Of a stretch of DNA of 49,980 nucleotides, positions 23,617 to 30,837 are shown piece by piece (the first letter of the stretch is position 1; each line of letters begins with the position of its first letter). The position numbers were made by a program, and so were the translations under genes. The notes under the pieces are model-generated. The model had not been told where the DNA came from, made no database searches, and saw only the letters and a list, made by a program, of their open reading frames with translations. Source of the DNA: a virus; IMG/VR virus record IMGVR_UViG_3300042731_003506, positions 1-49,980 of that record; one strand, 5' to 3'.

Positions 23617-24245
23617 TATGTCAGTCTCCTCCAAACCGTTTCGGCCGTCCGCCCCAGCGCTGCCACCATTAATGGCAGCCGATCTTCGAACGTTTCGGTA
23701 GCGTGCATCCGTGGCGGTATAACTACGCTCTTTTTCAGCAGGTACATGGGTTCTCCGCTGATGCTGTGTACCAGCAGGGCTAGCCCCTTCCCACTGCGGG
23801 TATTCTTCCCGCCTAATACTATCAGATGCATGGGTGGCGCACCAGGGCTTCGGGGGCTGGGCCATTTAGCCACGCCAGCATCCGTGGTGGCATCACCCAG
23901 CGGTATCGCCAAGGCTTTGCCCGCCTTGGCCTTTATTGTCGCTCCGAACTCGTGCACCGCAGCATAGGGGCTGTCACTCACAAACACCAGAGCCAGGGTG
24001 TTCAGCGTGTTCCCGATAACCACCCGCCACCAGGACCTGCGCAGGTTGCCTGTTCGCACCGCCAAACGGTCCGGACTGGTGCCACCAGTCAAATGCTTAA
24101 CCTGTAGCTCTCGAATGCCCTTGGTCCCTTCTTTTTCAAGGGTTTGCTTCGATGCGCGTGCCATCGATACAGGGAATGCCTTAAACACCCGCTCGATCTC
24201 AAGCCAGTTCGACTCTATGCTGTATGTCGGTTTAGGCATTGTCAT
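23616..24245 (-). CDS. HK97 gp10-like neck / minor tail protein
   Basis: This 209-residue protein has the gp10/gpZ plan: a helical N-terminus (FKAFPVSMARASKQTLEKEG), then VRTGNLRRSWW and a SPYAAVHEFGATI motif, which is typical of this family that seals the head-tail joint. The C-terminal PPRMHATETFEDRLPLMVAA is also family-like. It overlaps the connector gene and precedes the tail terminator, in the normal order. Confidence 0.8.
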   Translation of the reverse strand: MTMPKPTYSIESNWLEIERVFKAFPVSMARASKQTLEKEGTKGIRELQVKHLTGGTSPDRLAVRTGNLRRSWWRVVIGNTLNTLALVFVSDSPYAAVHEFGATIKAKAGKALAIPLGDATTDAGVAKWPSPRSPGAPPMHLIVLGGKNTRSGKGLALLVHSISGEPMYLLKKSVVIPPRMHATETFEDRLPLMVAALGRTAETVWRRLT

Positions 24246-25161
24246 ACACCGAGTATGGCTGCGTGAACGGGGTCAGCATAAGCATCACCTCGGGGCGAAG
24301 TGCCTGGGCACCGTACAGCTTCACGTCAATCGGCCTGGTCTGAACGTAGGTTACGTTCCCGCCCGCATTGGCAATGGCAGCCACCTCCGGCTGCTCCTTG
24401 CGCTTATACCAGTACGCTACCTGCTGCTGGCAGGCAAGCTCCACCTGCGGGTACACACCCACCAGGCCCCCGCCTTGGATGATGTAAACCTCGTCCGCAG
24501 GACCTGGCAGGGCACCGCCCCAAGACCCGGTTATTTCCAGCTCGGTTTCGCTTAATACCGCAGCGATAGGGTAGGTGCCAGCCCGCCCATTCTTGTTATC
24601 GGTTATTTCCAGGAACATGTCGGTGGTTATGCCATCAGTCTCAAACGTGGCGTTCGCATCCGTAAACCTATGGGGCGCACCCCCGCCTGGGTCGGTGCAT
24701 TGGCCCGTGGTGCCCTCGATGGTAGTCTTGGTCGCCATGCCTGCGGTGTATGTAACCTGCAAGCCTTGAGGCCCCCCGGTCAGTATGCACCTAAATTCGA
24801 TCTTACCCAGGTGCTTTTCCAAAGGCCACACCAGATAATCGTCACCCTGAGCCAGGGGATCACCAGCCCAGTCCTGGGGGTAGGTTATGTCAGTTTTAAG
24901 CTCCACCAGATATTGACCGGGGTTAGCCGGGTCCGTCTTTGGGGGCCACCCGTGCAGCCACAGGAAGCGCTGGTCGTCGACTATGTCATACCGCTCCACC
25001 CGCTGGGTCAGCCTTATGTGGCGGTCCAGATACAGGGCAATCAGCGAACTGGCTGCCTGTATAAGGCCCTCCAGGGTGGCATCCTCCTGGGTAGCCTGAG
25101 CCTTGATTTTGAGGTAGTCCTTTAATCGGTCCACCGTGGTGCAATTTAGATAATCTATCAT
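24232..25161 (-). CDS. head-tail connector (gp6-like adaptor) with insertion
   Basis: This 309-residue protein begins with an adaptor-like helical domain (TVDRLKDYLKIKAQATQEDATL and LIQAASSLIALYLDRHI) and ends with a helical part (LACQQQVAYWYKRKEQPEVA). A beta-rich stretch near 150-235 (RFTDANATFETDGITTDMFL, followed by EVYIIQGG) is inserted between VTYTAGMA and the last helices, making it longer than usual gp6-type connectors of about 100-200 residues. Its position between the capsid block and the neck protein fits the ring that docks under the portal. Confidence 0.75.
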   Translation of the reverse strand: MIDYLNCTTVDRLKDYLKIKAQATQEDATLEGLIQAASSLIALYLDRHIRLTQRVERYDIVDDQRFLWLHGWPPKTDPANPGQYLVELKTDITYPQDWAGDPLAQGDDYLVWPLEKHLGKIEFRCILTGGPQGLQVTYTAGMATKTTIEGTTGQCTDPGGGAPHRFTDANATFETDGITTDMFLEITDNKNGRAGTYPIAAVLSETELEITGSWGGALPGPADEVYIIQGGGLVGVYPQVELACQQQVAYWYKRKEQPEVAAIANAGGNVTYVQTRPIDVKLYGAQALRPEVMLMLTPFTQPYSVYDNA

Positions 25162-25185
25162 AACCTATAACCCCCGCTTGCGGGT

Positions 25186-25746
25186 TCACTTGCCTTTCTT
25201 TTTTGATGCTTTTTTCTTGGTTGCCTTTTTCTTGGTTGCGGGTTTCTTCTTGCCCCGCACAGCCCGCTTCACCTTGCTGCCCAGGCTTTCCTTCTCAGGA
25301 TCACCAGGCGGGGCGGGTGGCGGGTCCTGGGTATCGGGGGGTGCATCGCCCGGTTCTCCGCCAGAATCGTTAGCCTCGCTGCCCGAGTCGCCCGTTTCAT
25401 CCTGCCCTGGTGTGCTGGCACCTTCGGGGGGCTGAACGGCTTTAGGGGGCGTTTTCGGGGCAGGCCCCAGCAGTTCGCCTCCACGCCCGCCACAATGGCT
25501 ACACACCGCATACTGAATTTGCACTACCTCGGTTTCATATTCCTTATCGCATCCCTGGTTATTGCAGCGCACCACCACCGCGCCCGTGCGCACCAGCTTG
25601 TGGGCCTGCCTGCTCTTTTCCACCTGCTCGGGGGTTAACACCAGGGTACTACCGGCCTCATGGATGTTGTCCTTGTTGGATGGGTCGCCCGTAAAGAACG
25701 CATACCCATCCAGCACCGTGTACCTGTTCACGTCATCCTTTCCCAT
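25186..25746 (-). CDS. zinc-ribbon protein with acidic linker and lysine tail
   Basis: This 186-residue protein has a zinc ribbon (C-x4-C near 61-66 and CSHC near 82-85), a long disordered stretch rich in Pro, Gly, Asp and Glu, and a tail of repeated KKK blocks. Acidic-then-basic disordered ends are seen in proteins that contact DNA. It lies between the virion protein pair and the connector, so it may be a minor head component that touches packaged DNA. I know no named family. An AAAGGA-type ribosome binding site precedes the ATG. Confidence 0.7.
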   Translation of the reverse strand: MGKDDVNRYTVLDGYAFFTGDPSNKDNIHEAGSTLVLTPEQVEKSRQAHKLVRTGAVVVRCNNQGCDKEYETEVVQIQYAVCSHCGGRGGELLGPAPKTPPKAVQPPEGASTPGQDETGDSGSEANDSGGEPGDAPPDTQDPPPAPPGDPEKESLGSKVKRAVRGKKKPATKKKATKKKASKKKGK

Positions 25747-25776
25747 AATTTGCCTCCGTGTGTTTGTTTGGCCCCG

Positions 25777-26697
25777 CTATATAATAGCATCTCCGGGGGG
25801 CCTGCTGAAAGAATCGCCCATAATAATTAAATGTACGGGCACCCACCACGAGCCCGCGCTCACGGTAAACTTGGGACGCACAAAGTCACCCAGCAAATCC
25901 AGGTTAATATCCTGCCTGGTTAGCTCTAAATTTAACTGATCGCCAGCCACATACGTCACCGCCGGTGCCAGGGCATCGGGCACGTCCACATATTGCAGGT
26001 ATTCGGTTTCAAACCATATATCCAGGTTAGGTAAGTCAAACCAACCCGTCTCCAGGTATTTGCACCCGCTGGTGCCATCCACCTTCTCGCCATGCACGCG
26101 GAAGAATCCTGGAGTGGCGTCGTCCGTATATGAAACATCAAAAGCCAGCCAGTAATCGGTATCCGCACTTAGATTAACGTCAGCAGACAGGAAATTAAAC
26201 GTAATTTTTGTCAGACCCGAACGTATATTAATGGGGCTGATCCAGATAGATTCCGAACCTATTTCATCACCGGGTGTGCCTCCGGTATCGGCCCTAATCT
26301 TGGCCCGAACCCTAGCCACGGGGTCGCCGCTTGGGGGCGGAACAGTACCCATCCTGCTAATCCAGAACGAAGCCCTGTAAATAGTGCCATCCGCTGGCAT
26401 AGTGAAGGGAACCAGCACCTCATTTCTGTGAAGGTTTCCTGCGCCTTTAAGTTCGAAATGATCCTCTACCTGGTTCCGTTTGTATAGCTTGGAAGGTCCG
26501 CCTATGGGTGGGCCAGCGTGCTGCGTTTTTATGGTAATCTCATCGGTGGGATCGTCAGCAGTCAACAACACAGCAGCCGTGTCAATTTGCATAGATCCGA
26601 AGCCTTGCGTATTGACATGCATCCCATACCAGGTGCCCTGTACTAAAGCTCCCATGAATCCTGGTTTGGATACCACCCTGTCACCTATTCTTGTCAT
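25777..26697 (-). CDS. beta-sandwich virion protein, paralogue of the next gene upstream
   Basis: This 306-residue protein starts at MTRIGDRVVSKPG after AAGGAGG. The centre (about 85-245) is a beta-sandwich with ASFWISRMGTVPPPSGDPVA, then WLAFDVSYTD and SGCKYLETGWFDLPNLDIW. Its end, LELTRQDINLDLLGDFVRP, parallels the end of the protein coded at 26812-27714, and both begin M-x-R-x-GD. They are tandem duplicates. Next to the capsid gene, they are probably decoration or head-fibre proteins. The central fold also appears in the major tail protein. Confidence 0.65.
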   Translation of the reverse strand: MTRIGDRVVSKPGFMGALVQGTWYGMHVNTQGFGSMQIDTAAVLLTADDPTDEITIKTQHAGPPIGGPSKLYKRNQVEDHFELKGAGNLHRNEVLVPFTMPADGTIYRASFWISRMGTVPPPSGDPVARVRAKIRADTGGTPGDEIGSESIWISPINIRSGLTKITFNFLSADVNLSADTDYWLAFDVSYTDDATPGFFRVHGEKVDGTSGCKYLETGWFDLPNLDIWFETEYLQYVDVPDALAPAVTYVAGDQLNLELTRQDINLDLLGDFVRPKFTVSAGSWWVPVHLIIMGDSFSRPPGDAII

Positions 26698-26764
26698 TGA
26701 CCCAATCCTCCTTAATGGTTTAATCCCCAGGGCAATGCGCAAGCTAAACCTGCGCACTCCCCTG

Positions 26765-26791
26765 GGTGGCGCAGCATATAGCTGCGCCACC
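26765..26791 (-). terminator. perfect 11-bp stem-loop between the two virion paralogues
   Basis: GGTGGCGCAGC at 26765-26775 is exactly complementary to 26781-26791, with loop ATATA. A second, looser CCCAGGG/CCCTGGG stem with inner TGCGCA repeats lies just beside it (about 26727-26766). There is no U-tract. A message-stability role in this highly expressed region is likely. Confidence 0.55.
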
Positions 26792-26811
26792 ATCCCATCG
26801 CATTAATGGGG

Positions 26812-27714
26812 TTATGGTGTGGCTGGTTGTACTTTCGGATCACCCAGGTACATCCCGTGACCGATTCCCCATGTACCTCCGCTAATGGTGTAATAACCGC
26901 GCAGGTATTTATTTAACATTTCCATGTTAACTTCCTGGCGGTCCAGACCCTCGATGAGTTCGTTCAGTATAGTGCCCTCGGTAAACGTAACCACGGGTAC
27001 CTCGCTGGTGGGCACGTCCTCGAAATACAGGTCCTCCATGACCACCCAAATGTTCTTGTCGGTTAGAGCTGCCCACGCGCTGTCATAATACTTGCACCCG
27101 CTGGTGGCATCGTCATAATGCACCTGGATGCAGTTATTGGCGTCCACGTCGTAGTTCCCGGTTATTACAAGCCAGTACGGGGTGGCTGCCGACAGTTCAA
27201 ACCCATCGCTGAAAAGGAATTCAACCTCGCTCAAGGCTTCCGGTATATCAGCGGTGCGTATATAGAAACTGGCAGCAATGCTGCTCGCATCGGGGTCGCC
27301 ACTGTCATCCGGTCGTACCTGGACCAGCACCCAGGGTATGCCACCCGCTGCGATGGCAGGTGTGCCCAGCTTGCTGAGCATAAGCTTCACCTTCCAAATG
27401 GTGAGGTCATCGTCAGGGGTAAACGGTATGGCAAACGCCACGTTGCTAGCTGCGCCGTCGCGCAGTTTTTCGCTGCCATCGTCGGTGCCATCGTACCCGC
27501 TTGAATTCTCGCTCACCACGGGCGGGGGACTGTGCTGGAGTTTAACCGCAAGGGTATCGCTGCCTCCACCACCCGTTGGCTCGCCTGTGATTACCAACGA
27601 CTGTCCGGAACGGAAGCCGCTGGCGTTAATAGCTATCCCAGGGCCGGAGGCAGCTAAGGCCCCCGCTGATGGCCGTGCAATGGCCCCCACCGCAAAATCG
27701 CCAAGTCTGGACAT
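26812..27714 (-). CDS. beta-sandwich virion protein next to the capsid gene
   Basis: This 300-residue protein begins MSRLGDFAVGAIARPSAG. Residues about 90-245 form the shared beta-sandwich: IWKVKLMLSKLGTPAIAAGG, SAATPYWLVITGNYD and SGCKYYDSAWAALTDKNIWV. The C-terminal LIEGLDRQEVNMEMLNKYLRG is alpha-helical and matches the paralogue downstream. It is one gene from the major capsid protein. Capsid decoration is the best guess from place and domain type; the family is not recognised. Confidence 0.65.
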   Translation of the reverse strand: MSRLGDFAVGAIARPSAGALAASGPGIAINASGFRSGQSLVITGEPTGGGGSDTLAVKLQHSPPPVVSENSSGYDGTDDGSEKLRDGAASNVAFAIPFTPDDDLTIWKVKLMLSKLGTPAIAAGGIPWVLVQVRPDDSGDPDASSIAASFYIRTADIPEALSEVEFLFSDGFELSAATPYWLVITGNYDVDANNCIQVHYDDATSGCKYYDSAWAALTDKNIWVVMEDLYFEDVPTSEVPVVTFTEGTILNELIEGLDRQEVNMEMLNKYLRGYYTISGGTWGIGHGMYLGDPKVQPATP

Positions 27715-27745
27715 AGTATTATACCTCCTTGTTTAGTAGGTTTAA

Positions 27746-27776
27746 GCGGGGCAGGGGCTTGCGCCCCCACCCCCGC
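27746..27776 (-). terminator. GC-rich stem-loop after the major capsid gene
   Basis: GCGGGGCAGGGGC (27746-27758) pairs with GCCCCCACCCCCGC (27763-27776), with one unpaired A in the second arm, around TTGC. It lies between the capsid gene stop and the next ribosome binding site. CTTAAACC follows rather than a U-tract, so it is a poor classical terminator. Confidence 0.5.
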
Positions 27777-27780
27777 CGGT

Positions 27781-29094
27781 TTACGGACGCACTCCATTGG
27801 AAAGCACGAAGCTCTCCGGATGGCGCAGGCCCACATCGCCCAGCATGGATGCTCTGATCCAGGTCTGGTTATAGCGAAAGGCGGTGCCAGCGTCCTGGGT
27901 GGTTCGAATTTCCAGGGTACCCCACCTGGCGAGCAGGAGATCTTCCCAGTTCCCGAACAGCAGTTCCGAGCAGTCCACGCTGCCACCCTTTGTTAAGTTG
28001 ATGGGCAGCCGGGTGGTCATGCGGAACGGGAACCCTATCATGGTGCCCCTGTAAGGCGCGGCCACATCGGGCTGGAGCAGATACTGTCCCGTCCCTGGCG
28101 CAGCCCCGCTGTCGCTGCGCTGTTTGCGCAGGGTGTTAAACGTGCGGGGATGCAAGGCCCAGCCCATGCGCCCCATGTCGGCGTCGTCCGCTTCCAGCTC
28201 GTAGAGCATGTCGTACAGGTCGTCGATGGTGGGGGTGGCACCATTTCCGACGTCGCCCGCCAGCACATGCGTGTTAATTCCAGGGGTATTTGTGATACCC
28301 ACTGGCTGTGCTCCGGCTCCCGTGCCCCGCAGGGCAGCGATGTCGAATGCGCCAGCGATGGCCCTGGTAAGGTCATTGCCAAGCAATGTCATTATGCTGG
28401 GGTTACTCATCATGACCAGGCGGTTCGACACCCTGCCAAAGGCAGCGACCTCGTGGGGAGTAAGGGTAAGCTTCTCGAAGCTAAGGTCATCTTCGGGCTT
28501 TTCCTCGTTCTCGTCCACCCACTCGGCAGTCATGCCGCTGGCAAGCCTGGCAATCTCCACCGGGGAGCCCACCAGCCCATCCAGCACGGTGGCACCCAGG
28601 GCTTCAGTCACAGAACGCGCCTGGAGCGCATCAATGAAGGCGGCAGCCAGGTACTGCGTGGGCACCAGGGCTCCACCAGCACCGACGGTGCCCATACCCA
28701 TTGTGCGTGCCACCTCATCGGATTCGGCAGCCACCTTATGCTCGAACTCGGCATCTTTCCACCGCTCGGCATCGGGTTTGTCCCTCATGATGAGGCCACG
28801 CACCAGCTTCAGCAGGTTTACCTGAGGCACCCTGCCATCGGCATCGGTATCATTGTCCACCCTCTGCTGGTTAAGCTCTTCCAGCTTGCCCAGGCGGGCC
28901 TCGGTGTCCTCCAGCTTTTCTCCCTGCTGGTGGACCATATCGTGGACGCCCTTTGTGCGCTCCGCGATTTCATCCAGGCTTTTGCGGAAGCCCGGCACGT
29001 TTAAGTCGCCCTTGCATTTGGGGCACTCGCCCTCAAACCGCTCGACGACGGTTTGGCAATAGGGGCAAAGTATTACTTCAGCAACCTGTGACAT
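27781..29094 (-). CDS. major capsid protein, HK97 fold, with N-terminal zinc ribbon
   Basis: This 437-residue protein has the HK97 capsid pattern: a delta-domain-like coiled region (about 35-80), GMGTVGAGGALVPTQYLAA near 131-149 where the mature part begins, LTPHEVAAFGRVSNRLV near 212-228, and a beta-rich end. Residues 10-27 hold CPYC and CPKC (C10, C13, C24, C27), a zinc ribbon that is unusual in a capsid subunit. It lies before the likely cleavage point, so it would be part of the removed scaffold segment. The protease gene is 3 bases upstream. Confidence 0.88.
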   Translation of the reverse strand: MSQVAEVILCPYCQTVVERFEGECPKCKGDLNVPGFRKSLDEIAERTKGVHDMVHQQGEKLEDTEARLGKLEELNQQRVDNDTDADGRVPQVNLLKLVRGLIMRDKPDAERWKDAEFEHKVAAESDEVARTMGMGTVGAGGALVPTQYLAAAFIDALQARSVTEALGATVLDGLVGSPVEIARLASGMTAEWVDENEEKPEDDLSFEKLTLTPHEVAAFGRVSNRLVMMSNPSIMTLLGNDLTRAIAGAFDIAALRGTGAGAQPVGITNTPGINTHVLAGDVGNGATPTIDDLYDMLYELEADDADMGRMGWALHPRTFNTLRKQRSDSGAAPGTGQYLLQPDVAAPYRGTMIGFPFRMTTRLPINLTKGGSVDCSELLFGNWEDLLLARWGTLEIRTTQDAGTAFRYNQTWIRASMLGDVGLRHPESFVLSNGVRP

Positions 29095-29097
29095 AAC

Positions 29098-30678
29098 TTA
29101 ATCCTCCTTTTTTTCTTCTTTAGGCTGTAACCCCTGGGCCACAGCTTGCGCGTGTCCCAGCAGGTCGGTGGGCACACCCGGCACCACCAGGGGTGCAGGC
29201 TTGCCCATGTTACGGCTCATGTCCAGCAGTTCCGCATAAGGGCTTTCCGGGGGCAAGGCCTCGCCATCGGTATGCGCATCGGCCTCATCGCCTGCGCCAC
29301 CTGGCTCGCCACCGCCCGCTTCCTCCGTGTCGGTATACTGTTCCTGGTCCGTATCTTCCTCATCGGTGGCGTCGTCGTTGCCACCTGTTACTTCCAAATT
29401 TACATCCCGGATGGCCTGATCGCACAGATCAGCCACCTGGTCCGCCAGGGGCTCAATGGTATCGTTAACCAGCTCGCGCACCTGGGGCATTAAAGCGGCA
29501 GCTACCTGCTCGGGCAGCGTGCCATATATGTCGTCGTCGGTAAAGCCCAGTTCACGCAGCTCCACCTCGGTGCAGGCCTCCTCCCTAAACGGGGGGGCCT
29601 CCTTGTCGAAATCCTGGTAGTGCTTTTTCAGGTGGTTATAAATGCCCCTGCGCTGGGTAGCGGCCTCGCCCTTTAAGCCACCCCTGGCCCCAAACACCAC
29701 CGCCATCGCAGCGGACACACCGCGCCACACGGTCGTGAATCCCGTGGCTCTGTGGTGGGGCAGTTTATAGCTGCCCTTAACGTCGGGGTTCTTTGAATCG
29801 TACCAGGTACACATAACCCGCAGTTTTTCGGGCGTGGCCTTGCGTACCTCGCCAGGCCCGTCCCAGGGTGCGCCCTCGGGTGCCAGCGGATACTTCTTAT
29901 AAGGTATAACCGCCCGCTCGCTGGTATCGTCCATTTCATGGCTGCGAGAATCACCCCCAGTCGCGTTTTTATCATCTTCCTCTAGGGCTGCCCCTGGAGT
30001 AGATTCCACCACCATGCCCAGCTTATTAATATGCACCTGCGGTGCCCCTTCCCTGGGAACCCACAGCCCCCCGGTTTCCTCGAAGCCCCGCATAAAACCC
30101 TGGGCGATGGAATTGCCACCGTCTGCGCTGTGCTGCATGGCATCGGGGTCCGCGCCTATGGGCACCAGGCTCAGGTCCCGCTGTTTGTAGGTCTTGACCA
30201 CGCCTTGCAGGGCAGCCAGCTCGGGCTCGCCCAGGTTTATGCTGTGCTTCTTAAGCAGTTTAACCATTTTAGTGGGGTCCGTCTCGCGCTCCTCGCCAGC
30301 CCTGTACCAGGCTATGGATACCATGCGCATGACCTTATCCACCGCATACAGGTGCCACCATTGCTCAGCCAGCTCGCTGGTGGCGAACTTAACGGTCTGC
30401 ACCCTACCCTCGGTTTCAAACTCATCCTTTACCACATTGCCCACTACCACGGGGGTGACGTCGTCCCAGGCGATTAGCTTGTGGTAGGGCACCACGATGG
30501 GGTTACGCATGAACTCTTTAGAGTGTTTTTTGCCCGCATTTGCCAGGATAATCAAGTTATCGCTGGCGAGCTTTGTGCTTTGCGCCAGGAAGCGTATGGT
30601 GCGGTCCTCCGCGTTGATTTGGCGGGCGCAGCATTCGGCGTCGCCGTCCCGTCTTATAATGGGGTCATGTTCCGGCAT
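29098..30678 (-). CDS. prohead protease with scaffold-like C-terminal extension
   Basis: This 526-residue protein starts at MPEHDPIIRRDGD after GGGAGG. The first 190 residues fit an HK97-type prohead serine protease: VPYHKLIAWDD with the candidate catalytic His and MRMVSIAWYRAG with the candidate Ser. Residues about 250-375 hold a second domain found in other phage protease proteins (SYKLPHHRA, then FGARGGLKGEAATQRRGIYN and LKKHYQDFDKEAPPF). The last 130 residues are acidic and disordered, scaffold-like. It would process the capsid protein coded next. Confidence 0.8.
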   Translation of the reverse strand: MPEHDPIIRRDGDAECCARQINAEDRTIRFLAQSTKLASDNLIILANAGKKHSKEFMRNPIVVPYHKLIAWDDVTPVVVGNVVKDEFETEGRVQTVKFATSELAEQWWHLYAVDKVMRMVSIAWYRAGEERETDPTKMVKLLKKHSINLGEPELAALQGVVKTYKQRDLSLVPIGADPDAMQHSADGGNSIAQGFMRGFEETGGLWVPREGAPQVHINKLGMVVESTPGAALEEDDKNATGGDSRSHEMDDTSERAVIPYKKYPLAPEGAPWDGPGEVRKATPEKLRVMCTWYDSKNPDVKGSYKLPHHRATGFTTVWRGVSAAMAVVFGARGGLKGEAATQRRGIYNHLKKHYQDFDKEAPPFREEACTEVELRELGFTDDDIYGTLPEQVAAALMPQVRELVNDTIEPLADQVADLCDQAIRDVNLEVTGGNDDATDEEDTDQEQYTDTEEAGGGEPGGAGDEADAHTDGEALPPESPYAELLDMSRNMGKPAPLVVPGVPTDLLGHAQAVAQGLQPKEEKKED

Positions 30679-30682
30679 AGTA

Positions 30683-30826
30683 TTATCCCTCCCTGTTATT
30701 TGCTTCACCACCGCCCATACGATTAGCAGCGGGGGTGCGCTGGGTCCGATCCTGGGCAGGCTGGGCTTGCCCCCGTTTGCGCCTGCGCTTTTTTATTTTT
30801 ACCTTCACAGGTGTATTCTTTGCCAT
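30683..30826 (-). CDS. small very basic protein between portal and protease genes
   Basis: This 47-residue frame begins MAKNTPVKVKIKKRRRKRG and has a strong TAAGGAG site before its ATG. It ends five bases before the protease start. The same frame is open upstream to 31018, but that part overlaps portal-MuF coding and lacks a start signal. The charge suggests DNA or RNA contact inside the head; no family is recognised. Confidence 0.55.
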   Translation of the reverse strand: MAKNTPVKVKIKKRRRKRGQAQPAQDRTQRTPAANRMGGGEANNREG

Positions 30827-30837
30827 GATTTGTCTCC

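Noticed and set aside
23617-23865. Upstream extension of the tail terminator frame to 23865
   Set aside because: The added 83 residues overlap the neck gene on the same strand in another frame; the ATG at 23616 has a TAATG coupling to the upstream stop.
22852-23967. Long open frame on the plus strand (371 codons)
   Set aside because: It is antisense to the tail terminator and neck genes, has no ribosome binding site, and its composition is that of a shadow of GC-rich coding sequence. The same holds for the other long plus-strand frames at 1572-2333, 1841-2740, 6088-7011 and 28150-29004.
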